Source: Sphingomonas sanxanigenens DSM 19645 = NX02 (GTDB lineage: Bacteria > Pseudomonadota > Alphaproteobacteria > Sphingomonadales > Sphingomonadaceae). Taken from it: a DNA stretch of 64,000 nucleotides. Positions 19,919-29,957 of this stretch are shown in pieces; the stretch's first letter is position 1; every line of letters begins with the position of its first letter. The stretch spans positions 62,001-126,000 of the forward strand of contig NZ_CP011450.1 in the NCBI RefSeq assembly GCF_000512205.2. Direction: 5' to 3'. Below the pieces are notes generated by a model. That model made no database searches, was not told the origin of the DNA, and saw nothing but the letters and a program-made list of their open reading frames with translations. The position numbers were made by a program, and so were the translations under genes.

Positions 19919-21543
19919 GTCAGATCGTCCGCAACGCCCGAAGCTCAGGATTGAGGCGGAGGCGGACCGCCCGGACGCGAGCGAGCGCCTCTTCCGGAGA
20001 GACACCAAGCGCGACGAAGGTCTGCACTGCCAGCCCCAAGCCCGCAGCCAAGTTCTCCGGAAAGATGTAGGTCGCGCCGGCCTTGGCGATGGATGTCAGA
20101 CCTCGATTGTCTCTCGTGCTGACAAGGACTGGCACCGCCGGATTGAGTTGCCGAACCTGGCGTACCAGCTGCTCCAGCCTTGGCTGGCTGTTCAGAAGGG
20201 CGACCACCACTGCGGCCGTATCGATGTTGGCTGCCTCAAGCACGCCGCGGCGTGTTGCGTCACCGAAAATGACCTGATGCCCCTCGCGATGGGCAATCCG
20301 AAGCCGGTCAACGTCGCGCTCGATCGCGATATAAGGTATCCCGCTCGCCTTCAGAACCGTACCCACCAGCCGTCCGACCGGGCCGCACCCCGCCAGGATG
20401 ACGTGACCGCGTAGATCGCCCGCCGAGCCGCCGATCATGTCGTCTGGCTCAGCGACCAGCTGCGGCGTCGACAGGACCTCGGCCGAGATGCGCCGATTGA
20501 ACTGGATGAGGAACGGAGCCAGGAAAATGCTCACGGCCGTCCCTGCGAGTGCCGTTTGCGCCACAACCTCCGGCAGCAAGCCGCCACCGATCGCCTGGGT
20601 CAGGATGAGCAGGGAGATCTCGCCGCCGTGCGCCAGGACCAGCGCGGTCTGCAATGCCGCATTGGTCGCAAGTCCGCTGAACCGCGCGAGAGCGAAGATG
20701 ATCGCGAGCTTCACGAGGACGAGGATAGCCACCGCGCCGACCGTCGCCGCCGGCTCGGTGAGAACGATCGACCAATCAACGCTCATACCGATCGTCAGGA
20801 AGAAGAGACCGAGGAAGATGTCCCGCAGCGGCCGGAGCTCGTCTGCGAGGTGATGGCGGTAATTGCTCTCGGCGACGACCATGCCGACGATGAAGGCTGC
20901 TACCGCCAGGGAGAGACCGATCATCTCGGCGAGAAGCGCGACGCCTGCAACCAACGCCAGCCCGGCAAGCATCAGCGGCTCGTTGGATCCACTCCGAGCG
21001 ATCCAATCGAAGATGCGGCCGATCGTCTTGCGCGCGAAGAGCGCGGCACCCGTGAAGACGAGCACGGCAGCGCCCAACCGCAACATCAGGCCGGCAAGGT
21101 CCTGCTCAGCGCCCGAGGCAACCGCGCCAACCAAGAGCAGGACAGGGAGGGCCGCGAGATCCTGGAAGAGGAGGATACCCGTCGTTGCTATGCCATGACT
21201 GGTCGTCACCTCGTCCTGATCCAGCAGCTGCTTGTGGACGATGGCGCTCGACGAGTGCGCGAGTGCAAAGCCCAGGATCAATGATGCGGTCAGGGACAGT
21301 CCCGCGAGGAGGGCGACCCCGGCTACGAGCAATGCGGTGACAACGACCTGAAGCGTGCCCAGCACGAAAACCAAGCGACGGGCCGCGACAATGCGTGGCC
21401 AGGAGAATTCAAAGCCAATGACAAACATCAGCGCGGCGATGCCGAGCTCACCGAGGAAACGGGTTCCCTCATTCGCGGAAACGAGGTGAAGCCCGTAGGG
21501 CCCTACGACCGATCCGGCGACGAGATATCCTGCAATCGAAGAG

Positions 21544-21552
21544 AGGCGGAAC
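21544..21552. repeat. Target-site duplication, left side of IS copy 1
   Basis: AGGCGGAAC directly before the IS terminus TGTCAATC; repeated at 24069-24077 directly after the terminus GATCCACA. Nine bases are needed to restore the kefC frame. Confidence 0.9.
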
Positions 21553-21726
21553 TGTCAATCGGCGTCCAAAAAGGACCCCCTATCGGCGTGCAAAAGGGAC
21601 CCCCTTCGTCGAGCTGCGTGACAGGTATGGCGGGCGTGCCGTTCGCGCTGGTTGCGGCGTAGGGCGGGCGTAGCTCGACCGGAGGCGCAACCAGCGCGAA
21701 GCGTCTTCTGCCGGTAGTCCCTTGCG

Positions 21727-22455
21727 TCAGCTGCGGTGTTTGAAGCGCCAGCTGTCGTTGCCGGTCTCGACGATGTCGCAATGGTGGGTAATGCGATCGA
21801 GCAGCGCGGTGGTCATCTTCGGGTCACCAAAGACGGTTGGCCACTCGCCAAAGGCGAGGTTCGTCGTGACGATGACCGAGGTGCGCTCGTAGAGCTTGCT
21901 CACCAGATGGAAGAGCAGCTGACCGCCTGAGCGGGCGAAGGGCAGATAGCCGAGCTCGTCCAGCACCACGACATCGAGGCGGGAGAGCTGTTTTGCGAGC
22001 GCGCCGGCTTTGCCGAGGCGGTTCTCCTCCTCGAGCCGGTTCACGAGGTCGACCGTGTTGAAGTAGTGCCCGCGGGCACCGGCCCGCACGACGTTGGCGG
22101 TGATGGCGCTGGCCAGGTGTGTCTTGCCGGTGCCCGTACCGCCGACCAGCACGACGTTGCGCTGGCTCGCCAGGAACGAGCCGCTGTGCAGCGAGCGTAC
22201 GAGCCCCTCGTTGATGGGGGTGCCGTCGAAGACGAAGCCGTCGAGATCCTTCACCGCCGGCAACCTGACGGCCGACATCCGGTATCGGACCGACGCTGCA
22301 TGGCGGTGGGTTGCCTCGGCACGCAGCAGGTCGGTCAGGATCTCCATCGTCGTGCGCTTGCGCTGTAGTCCGGTGGTCACCGCCTCGTCGAAGGCACTGG
22401 CCATGCCCTTCAGGCCGAGACCCGCCATGGCCGTCATCATCTCATGCCGCTGCAT
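21727..22455 (-). CDS. istB: IstB ATPase helper of IS21 transposition (copy 1)
   Basis: 242 aa from [17 protein letters not shown] at 22455; a longer frame to 22587 lies inside istA. AAA+ ATPase that helps IstA choose and activate target DNA. Walker [12 protein letters not shown] and Walker [12 protein letters not shown] are intact, with the IstB-type end [15 protein letters not shown]. The start overlaps the istA end by 14 bp, typical of the family. Confidence 0.93.
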   Translation of the reverse strand: MQRHEMMTAMAGLGLKGMASAFDEAVTTGLQRKRTTMEILTDLLRAEATHRHAASVRYRMSAVRLPAVKDLDGFVFDGTPINEGLVRSLHSGSFLASQRNVVLVGGTGTGKTHLASAITANVVRAGARGHYFNTVDLVNRLEEENRLGKAGALAKQLSRLDVVVLDELGYLPFARSGGQLLFHLVSKLYERTSVIVTTNLAFGEWPTVFGDPKMTTALLDRITHHCDIVETGNDSWRFKHRS

Positions 22456-23974
22456 GGAGGCCTCGCAGGCTGTCGTAGCGCGTGCAGTCGGCAAGAGGCG
22501 GATGACGCAGCGCCAGGTCCTCGGCCGTGACGATGGCCAACGGTCGAGGCGGTTCTCGCCTGCGGGCCAGTATGTTGAGGATGACATCGTCGCTGGTGAC
22601 GCCGGCCAGCAACGCCTCGCGTACAGCCGCCTCGACGAGGTTCAGCTCGTCGTCGAGCACCGCCGCCAGCACCCGCACGAACCGCCGGTCAGCATCATCG
22701 CCAGCGCCTAGCTTGCGCCGGAGCCGCGACAGCGCAGGTGGCAACTCCCAGTTTTGGAATGGTGCACCGTTGCGCAAGGCGCCGGGCTTGGTGACCAGCA
22801 CCGGCAGATAGTGCCACGGGTCGTAGATGGTCCGGTCGCGTCCGAAAAACCGGGGATGGTCGGCAACGACCTCGCCGTCGCAGCGCACGACGATGCGGTC
22901 GGCATAGGCACGGACCTGGACCGCGCGCCGCACCGCCTTGGCCATGACCGAGTAGCGGTTGCGGTCAAAGTTTATCAGGCACGTGCCGCTCACCGCGTGT
23001 TCGCTCTCGTAGAACCCGTCGAAGGGCGCGACGACGGGCTGAAGCACGCTGCGCTCCGCAGCCCAGGCCTGAGCGACCGTCAGTTCCTTCTGCTCGGGAT
23101 GCTGGTGCGTGTCCGCCCAACGGCGACACTCCGCCTCCAGCCAACCGTTCAGCTCCTCAATGCTGGCAAAGCGCAGGCGTGGTTGGAAGAACCGGCCACG
23201 TGCCGTCTGCACCTGGTTCTCGACCTGACCCTTCTCCCAACCGGCTGCCGGCGAACATGCCGTCGGTTCGACCATGTAGTGGTTGGCCATGACCAGGAAC
23301 CGCCGGTTGAAGACCCGCTCCTTGCCGGTGAACACGCTCGTCACCGCGGTCTTCATGTTGTCGTAGATGCCGCGCGTTGGCACGCCCCCGAAAAAGGCGA
23401 ACGCCCGCGCATGCGCGTCGAACAGCATCTCCTGCGTCTCGCGGGGATAGGCTCGCACGTATATCACTCGCGACGCGCACAGCCGCACATGCGCGACCTT
23501 CACGCGCATCGGCTTGCCCGCGATCTCGACGTCCTCATGGCTCCAGTCGAACTGATAGGCCTCGCCCGGCCGGAACAGCAGCGGGATGAACGCCGGCGCA
23601 TCCATCACGTCGCGACGCCGCGCCTGCCGCCAGCGGGCCGCATAGCGACGCACCGCATCATACGAGCCGTCAAACCCCTCGCGCAGCAGCAGGTCGTGGA
23701 TACGCGTGATGCGCAGCTTCTCGCGCCGCGGCCGTGCCTCGTCTTCCTTCAACAGCGCATCCAGTCGCACCTGGAATGGTCCGATCTTCGGCAGCGGCTG
23801 AACCTCGCGTCGGTAGCCCATGTCCGCCTCCGGCGACCGGATCGCCTTGCGCACCACCCCACGTGACAGATGCAGGTCGCGCATTATCGCCTTGATGGCT
23901 TTCCCCGCCGCGTGCTCGCGCCGGATCCTCAACACCGTCTCCAATACCAACATCCCGATCTCGCCGCCTGACAC
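22442..23974 (-). CDS. istA: IstA transposase (copy 1)
   Basis: 510 aa DDE transposase. An N-terminal helix-turn-helix ([19 protein letters not shown]) is followed by the integrase core with the acidic residues in [16 protein letters not shown] and [10 protein letters not shown], and a C-terminal beta domain ([12 protein letters not shown]). Full length with no frameshift, so the element is probably active. Confidence 0.94.
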   Translation of the reverse strand: MSGGEIGMLVLETVLRIRREHAAGKAIKAIMRDLHLSRGVVRKAIRSPEADMGYRREVQPLPKIGPFQVRLDALLKEDEARPRREKLRITRIHDLLLREGFDGSYDAVRRYAARWRQARRRDVMDAPAFIPLLFRPGEAYQFDWSHEDVEIAGKPMRVKVAHVRLCASRVIYVRAYPRETQEMLFDAHARAFAFFGGVPTRGIYDNMKTAVTSVFTGKERVFNRRFLVMANHYMVEPTACSPAAGWEKGQVENQVQTARGRFFQPRLRFASIEELNGWLEAECRRWADTHQHPEQKELTVAQAWAAERSVLQPVVAPFDGFYESEHAVSGTCLINFDRNRYSVMAKAVRRAVQVRAYADRIVVRCDGEVVADHPRFFGRDRTIYDPWHYLPVLVTKPGALRNGAPFQNWELPPALSRLRRKLGAGDDADRRFVRVLAAVLDDELNLVEAAVREALLAGVTSDDVILNILARRREPPRPLAIVTAEDLALRHPPLADCTRYDSLRGLHAAA

Positions 23975-24068
23975 CTGCCAAGCGAACAGCCTAGACCACC
24001 GGGATGAGGGGTCCTTTTTCGACGCCGATCACCCCGCTACCGGGGTCCTTTTTCCACGCCGATCCACA

Positions 24069-24077
24069 AGGCGGAAC
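24069..24077. repeat. Target-site duplication, right side of IS copy 1
   Basis: AGGCGGAAC, matching 21544-21552. Confidence 0.9.
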
Positions 24078-24151
24078 TTTGTGAAGAGCGCGACGAACGC
24101 CAGGGAGGCGAAAATCAGGATCACCGCATCGGCGAGAAAGTGGTGAAGCAT

Positions 24152-24747
24152 GAACCGGACGCCTCTCGCGGGGATCAAGTGCTTTCCGCCAAGGGCGGCG
24201 GGTCGGGGCTGCTCAGCGCGCCGTCGGTTGCAGCGACGCTCGGGCCTAAAGAGATAACCGGTTGAAGCGGCCTTCCCACGTTCGCCGATGGCAGTGAGCA
24301 GCGGCACTCAGCGTCCAGGATCGATCAGGCCTGCGTGCGCTACCGCAAGAAGGGCGTGGTCGAGCCTCGTCCCATCGATCGGTGCCAACCGCCGCCCCCC
24401 CGACGGTCTTCGGCCTCTGAGCTGGCGGCACGCGTCACCTCCGTCTTGGGCAAGCCACCAAACAATCGCTCAGGTGGAGAGGACGCTCACTGACATACCT
24501 CAGCTGGGTTCTGTCCTGCCGCGTCAAGCGCCCCTCATCTTTTCGACGGCGGCTGCGACAGCTCTAGTGGGGTGGGTACGACGTTGGTCGCGATCTTGGA
24601 GCCGCCGGTTCGGCTGGGCGGACGTCAACAGCGCCCTATCCGTCGCTTCACTATGCTCCGGGTATCTCGAGGCACTCGACGACATCGACCGCTTCGCCCG
24701 GAAAGATCGTGAAATGAGGATGGTTCCCGAAAAGGCGGGCGGCACCT
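24152..24747. other. Intergenic stretch without a convincing gene
   Basis: Nearly 600 bp. Several overlapping frames of 60-90 codons exist on both strands, none with a good ribosome site plus recognisable protein. The only clear element is the Crp/Fnr-type box at 24490-24503. It may be a long leader of the broken kefC-like gene. Confidence 0.5.
24490..24503 (-). promoter_or_regulatory. Crp/Fnr-type box upstream of broken kefC
   Basis: CTGACATACCTCAG. On the minus strand a -10-like GATTGT begins 22 nt past the box; no such hexamer on the plus strand. Transcription would run toward kefC, leaving a leader of about 300 nt. Confidence 0.55.
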
Positions 24748-24915
24748 TCAAAGCGTCCAGCTCGGCGGATCGCTCGCGGGGAAAGACTCTTCGATCGCTT
24801 CGTCGACCGGGTCGAGATCCGTCCCCTCCTGACCTTCCTCGGCCACGCTCTCATCAGGTGCCAGTTCCGGCTTCCTGTCCTTGTCGGGATTCACCGACGC
24901 TTTGGGGTCCGTCAT
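24748..24915 (-). CDS. Small acidic protein with ESFPASDPPSWT motif
   Basis: 55 aa from MTDPKASVNPDKDR at 24915. Very acidic middle and the C-terminus VDEAIEESFPASDPPSWTL, a short motif I recall from many small hypothetical proteins of alphaproteobacteria. No function known. A Crp/Fnr-type box lies 92 bp upstream. Confidence 0.65.
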   Translation of the reverse strand: MTDPKASVNPDKDRKPELAPDESVAEEGQEGTDLDPVDEAIEESFPASDPPSWTL

Positions 24916-25000
24916 CCTTTCATTCTCCAGCAAAGTGAGCGCTGCACCTCTGCATCCGCGCGAACCGACTGCACATTCTGCTGTCAGGATGGACCGGGCC

Positions 25001-25014
25001 CTGATTCAGATCAG
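25001..25014 (-). promoter_or_regulatory. Crp/Fnr-type box upstream of small acidic protein
   Basis: CTGATTCAGATCAG; centre 92 bp before the start at 24915. The expected -10 position reads GAATGT on the minus strand, a weak match. Confidence 0.6.
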
Positions 25015-25119
25015 CTCCGCTTGGCTTGTCTCAGGCGGTCGCCGGCAAGGACGTGCGCGCGTCCTTCCGAAAAGGCGACGGCCACAGCCTCAAGGCCGCG
25101 GATAGAACGCCTGCAGCGA

Positions 25120-25779
25120 TTACGCCGGTTCGCCCGTCCTTTCGATGAGGCCTGCCCATACGGCGAGGAGAAGCGCGGCCAGCGCTGCGAACCAAAGGCC
25201 GTCGACACCCAACCGGTGGAAGCTAAGCGCGCCTATGATCGCGCCTGTGACGAGGCTCGACCACAGTAACAAGTGTGGGAGCCAATCCCATCTGGGTCCG
25301 CCCAGCAGCGCCATGCCGATCCGCTGCCCCGCCTTCACGACCGCACCGGTCATATAGGTGAGGCCGATGCTCACTTCGCCATCGCGCTGGAAAACGAGAT
25401 TCTCCGCTCCCATCGCAGCAGCCATGAGCAGCGGTGCGAATGCGCCCGCGCCGACGTGCGCGAGCGTCGCGCTCGAGGCGAGGAGCAATGACACGAGTCC
25501 CAAGACAGCGGACTTCCGGCGCTTCTGAACCAGGGTGGCCACGAGCGTGGCCGCGATCACCCCCGTGAGGAACGCACCAATCAATCCCAGCGCGATCAAC
25601 GCCGTCACCGACCGTTCGGCCGCCCCGATGGCGAGCCGTGTGGAGTTGCCGCTCATGAACGACACAAACATCCCGCCTGCGGCCAGGAAGCCGAGCCCGT
25701 CGACGTAGCCCGCCAGCCCGGTAAGACAAAAGGCGAGCCACTTTCGTCGCCGTTCAAGCACGCCGATCATTGAACCCAC
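25120..25779 (-). CDS. YoaK/DUF1275 family membrane protein
   Basis: 219 aa (a Met 9 nt further in is also possible). Six hydrophobic segments. The family pattern GLAGYVDGLGFLAAGGMFVSFMSGNSTRLAIG at the start and GLTYMTGAVVKAGQRIG in the second half are clear. DUF1275 proteins are uncharacterised inner-membrane proteins. No CTGA box was seen in the 277-bp gap before it, which otherwise shows nothing recognisable. Confidence 0.85.
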   Translation of the reverse strand: MGSMIGVLERRRKWLAFCLTGLAGYVDGLGFLAAGGMFVSFMSGNSTRLAIGAAERSVTALIALGLIGAFLTGVIAATLVATLVQKRRKSAVLGLVSLLLASSATLAHVGAGAFAPLLMAAAMGAENLVFQRDGEVSIGLTYMTGAVVKAGQRIGMALLGGPRWDWLPHLLLWSSLVTGAIIGALSFHRLGVDGLWFAALAALLLAVWAGLIERTGEPA

Positions 25780-26056
25780 ATACTCCTGCTATCCGAAACT
25801 GATGCCCGGGCGGGCACGCCGCTTCCAGTCCGCGCCACCAGAAAGCGATAACGGTAGAAGGTTCGTCGGGGCGGATCGCCAGCGCACAGGCGCTGGACGC
25901 TCCCTAGCTAGGCCTGGCGACCGAGCCCATGCAATGTGAGTGTCTGGTAAGCGGCACGGCCCCTGCTGCTGGAGCCGGTCGGCAGGGAATTCCAAATGCT
26001 TCCCTGCCGCCCTAGCGAGACTGTTGCGGCCTGGGCGAGGCGCAACGGGCGAGCCA

Positions 26057-26671
26057 TCAAGCTCGGCGAAGCTTAAACCCGAGCCCGAGAAGAACAACGC
26101 CAGCGATGATCGCGTACGTTCCGATTACCCAGGCGGCAGACGGCAAGGTCGTGAGCGGATCGATGACCAGCAGGACGACGATCATAATCCCGACAGCGAC
26201 CGATAGAGCGCCAGACAGGCCCATCAGCCATTCGTCGCGGATTACCTTGCGCAACGTCACTGCCGCAGCAATTTCGAGGGCACCGGTGACGATCGCCCAG
26301 ACGGCCAACATGATGAGCGTAGCCAGCGCATAGCCCGCGGTCATGGCTACGGGCATCAGCAGGAACAGGACCGCAGTCGCGATGCCGATGATCCCGCGGA
26401 TCACATAGGCCCACCAGCGCTCCTCCTTACGGCGGGCGCCGCGCACCGCGGCGACCAGGGACAGAATGCCATCGGCGCCGGCGTAGCCGGCGAACACCAT
26501 CGCAAAGGCGAACAGGGCGCTGAGCGGGAACAGGAAGGAAACGACGCCAAGCGCCAGCGCGAGGACACCGCGGAAGACGATCCAGCCCCAGTTGCGGCGC
26601 AGTGTCCCCAACATCGGCTGGCTGACCGCTTCGGGCTCGTCGGAAACGGCATTGATCTTAACTCGAACCAC
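26057..26671 (-). CDS. hdeD: HdeD family acid-resistance membrane protein
   Basis: 204 aa with six membrane helices (GWIVFRGVLALALGVVSFLFP, then YVIRGIIGIATAVLFLLMP). HdeD acts in acid resistance at high cell density in E. coli, and a homologue is part of the stress-tolerance locus. The N-terminal cytoplasmic arm of about 25 residues is unremarkable. It follows the Bax-inhibitor-1 gene by 47 bp and is probably co-transcribed with it. Confidence 0.88.
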   Translation of the reverse strand: MVRVKINAVSDEPEAVSQPMLGTLRRNWGWIVFRGVLALALGVVSFLFPLSALFAFAMVFAGYAGADGILSLVAAVRGARRKEERWWAYVIRGIIGIATAVLFLLMPVAMTAGYALATLIMLAVWAIVTGALEIAAAVTLRKVIRDEWLMGLSGALSVAVGIMIVVLLVIDPLTTLPSAAWVIGTYAIIAGVVLLGLGFKLRRA

Positions 26672-26718
26672 GAAAGCCTCCCTTTTCTACCGCCCGATAG
26701 GACGGCGACGCGACGTCG

Positions 26719-27447
26719 CTATGCTCGCTGACGCTCCCCCATGAGGTTCAGCAGCAGCTGGAACAGGTTGATGAGATCCAGATAAAGGGACAGCGCCCCC
26801 ATCACGGCCAGCTTCTCGCCGGATTCGGTGTCCGCATAGGCGAAGTATTGACTCTTCAATCGCTGGCTGTCCCAGGCGGTCAGGCCGGTGAACACCAGCA
26901 CGCCGATGATCGAAACGGCGAACTGCAGCGTGTCGGACGCGAGGAACAGGTTGATCAGGCTCGCGATGATGACGCCGACAAGCCCGACCATGAGGAAGGT
27001 CGACCAGCGCGAGAGGTCGACATTGGTCGTATAGCCCCACAGGCACATCGTCGCGAACAGGGCCGCGGCCGAGAAGAACGCCAGCGCGATGCTGGTGCCG
27101 GTGAACACCAGGAAGACGCTGGCCAGCGACAGTCCCATGACGCCTGCGAACGAATAGAAAGCGATCCGCGCAGTGTTGGCGCTCATCTGCTCGACGCGGA
27201 AGGAGAAGAACAGGACGAAGGCGAGCGGCGCCAGCATCACGACCCATTTGAGGGGCGTGTTGAAGATCGGTTGATAGAGAGCTGGCGTGCTGGCAACGAG
27301 GAAGGCGACAAGCCCGGTAAGGACCAGTCCCTGCGCCATCGTGCGGTAGATGCCAAGCATGTAGCGGCGAAGACCGGCGTCGTAAGCGACCGCGCGCCCC
27401 GAGGCGCCGTGCAAATCCGCGCCGGAGCTTTCAATTGGCGTGTTCAT
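26719..27447 (-). CDS. Bax inhibitor-1/YccA family membrane protein
   Basis: 242 aa from MNTPIESSGADLHG at 27447, with GGAG 8 nt upstream; the frame extends further but without coding character. Seven membrane helices, the family region VFTGLTAWDSQRLKSQYF near the end, and an SLYLDLINLFQLLLNLMG C-terminus. Related proteins include YccA, a modulator of FtsH-mediated membrane protein quality control. First gene of an operon with hdeD. Confidence 0.87.
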   Translation of the reverse strand: MNTPIESSGADLHGASGRAVAYDAGLRRYMLGIYRTMAQGLVLTGLVAFLVASTPALYQPIFNTPLKWVVMLAPLAFVLFFSFRVEQMSANTARIAFYSFAGVMGLSLASVFLVFTGTSIALAFFSAAALFATMCLWGYTTNVDLSRWSTFLMVGLVGVIIASLINLFLASDTLQFAVSIIGVLVFTGLTAWDSQRLKSQYFAYADTESGEKLAVMGALSLYLDLINLFQLLLNLMGERQRA

Positions 27448-27720
27448 CTGCAAAATCTCCAACCGATGGTGCCGCGACCGAGGAAGCGCGTGCGGGTCCG
27501 GCCTTGTGCCTTCCGACCACGGCCCGGGAGCAGTTCGCGGCGTTCCGGACCTATGGAGGCTCGTCGAGCGCTGCACAGCGCCCACGTCCACGATCGGCAG
27601 GGGCCATCGCGCCACCCACCTTTGGAGCACTGAACCAAGCGAGATCACGGGCTGTCCGTCCTTGCCGAAGTCTTCCGGTCCTCTTGGGCAGTCCCGTAGC
27701 GAATCGGCCGCAATCGCCCG

Positions 27721-27734
27721 CTGATCTACATCAC
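27721..27734. promoter_or_regulatory. Crp/Fnr-type box between BI-1 and groES
   Basis: CTGATCTACATCAC (last base differs from the common G). Minus strand: TACGGG begins 22 nt past the box, toward the BI-1/hdeD operon with a leader near 240 nt. Plus strand: CAATGT at the same distance, toward groES. It may serve both. The 488-bp gap also holds the RpoH-like promoter below. Confidence 0.55.
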
Positions 27735-27838
27735 TTCGTCGCTGCGACTCTCGAGGCAATGTCCGCTCGTGCGCTGCGCGACCGCGCATGCGCATTGGCA
27801 CTCGCATGGATGAAGCGCCAGGAAAGTGCGGCAGATCT

Positions 27839-27870
27839 CTTGATGGTCGAAAATCGTCTTCCTAGCTCTG
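27839..27870 (+). promoter_or_regulatory. RpoH (sigma-32) type promoter of groESL
   Basis: CTTG, an 18-nt spacer, then CCTAGCTCTG. This matches the alphaproteobacterial RpoH consensus (CTTG-N17/18-CYTATNTNNG) at all but one position of the -10. The leader to groES would be about 60 nt. I saw no CIRCE element. Confidence 0.6.
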
Positions 27871-27935
27871 CCGAAACCGACCATTCCCCGCGAACGGGAG
27901 GGTCATCACATCATGATCTGCTTTGGAGGTAATGC

Positions 27936-28241
27936 ATGCATTTCCGTCCCCTGCACGACCGTGTCGCCGTCCGTCGCATCGAAGCCGAGGAAAAGACGGC
28001 CGGCGGCATCATCATCCCGGATACTGCCAAGGAGAAGCCTCAGGAGGGCGAGGTCGTCGCCGTCGGGCCCGGCGCCCGCGACGAGACCGGCAAGCTGGTC
28101 GAGCTGTCCGTGAAGGCCGGCGATCGCGTCCTTTTCGGCAAATGGTCCGGCAGCGAGGTCAAGATCGACGGTGAGGAACTGCTCATCATGAAAGAGAGCG
28201 ACATCCTCGGGATCGTCGAAACCGAAGCGTCGTCGAAATAG
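27936..28241 (+). CDS. groES: GroES co-chaperonin
   Basis: Seven-membered lid of GroEL. 101 aa, starting [20 protein letters not shown] with the mobile loop [21 protein letters not shown] and the usual ILGIVE ending plus a short tail. GGAGG lies upstream of the ATG. Upstream of groEL by 48 bp. Confidence 0.97.
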   Translation: MHFRPLHDRVAVRRIEAEEKTAGGIIIPDTAKEKPQEGEVVAVGPGARDETGKLVELSVKAGDRVLFGKWSGSEVKIDGEELLIMKESDILGIVETEASSK

Positions 28242-29909
<1,668 letters not shown>

Positions 29910-29914
29910 AGGAT

Positions 29915-29934
29915 TGGGGGCCGCAAGGCCCCCA
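29915..29934 (+). terminator. groEL terminator hairpin
   Basis: TGGGGGCC / GGCCCCCA stem with a 4-nt loop 6 bp after groEL. No T tract. The following gene is convergent. Confidence 0.65.
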
Positions 29935-29957
29935 TCCGAACGCCGCGTGCCTTTCGT

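Larger units (their letters stand above)
21553..24068 (-). mobile_element. IS21-family insertion sequence, copy 1
   Basis: 2516 bp with termini TGTCAATCGGCGTCC and the inverse of GGACGCC-like GGCGTGG...GATCCACA, ending TG...CA as in IS21 elements. Each end carries two related copies of an AAAAAGGACCCC-type motif, the expected multiple transposase-binding sites. It encodes istA and istB in overlapping order on the minus strand. It looks base-identical to copy 2 at 57235-59750. Confidence 0.95.
19920..24151 (-). pseudogene. kefC: KefC-like cation:proton antiporter, split by IS21 insertion
   Basis: The N-terminal piece (24151 down to 24078) reads MLHHFLADAVILIFASL then FTKFRL; the rest runs from 21552 to 19920 starting SSIAGYLVAGSVVGPYG. 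Removing the IS and one 9-bp duplication restores one 568-aa frame through the junction. The C-terminal part has the membrane domain, then a TrkA-N domain (HVILAGCGPVGRLVG) and a TrkA-C-like end. The remaining frame can start at Met 21428, inside the membrane domain, so a working transporter is unlikely. Upstream, the box at 24490 would have controlled it. Confidence 0.9.

Noticed and set aside
24288..24938. 216-codon plus-strand frame and several minus frames between kefC and the small acidic gene
   Set aside because: No ribosome site, no domain, Arg/Ser/Pro-rich composition typical of chance frames.
27444..27638. 64-codon minus frame upstream of BI-1
   Set aside because: Starts at TTG without ribosome site and has a chance-like composition; regarded as leader.
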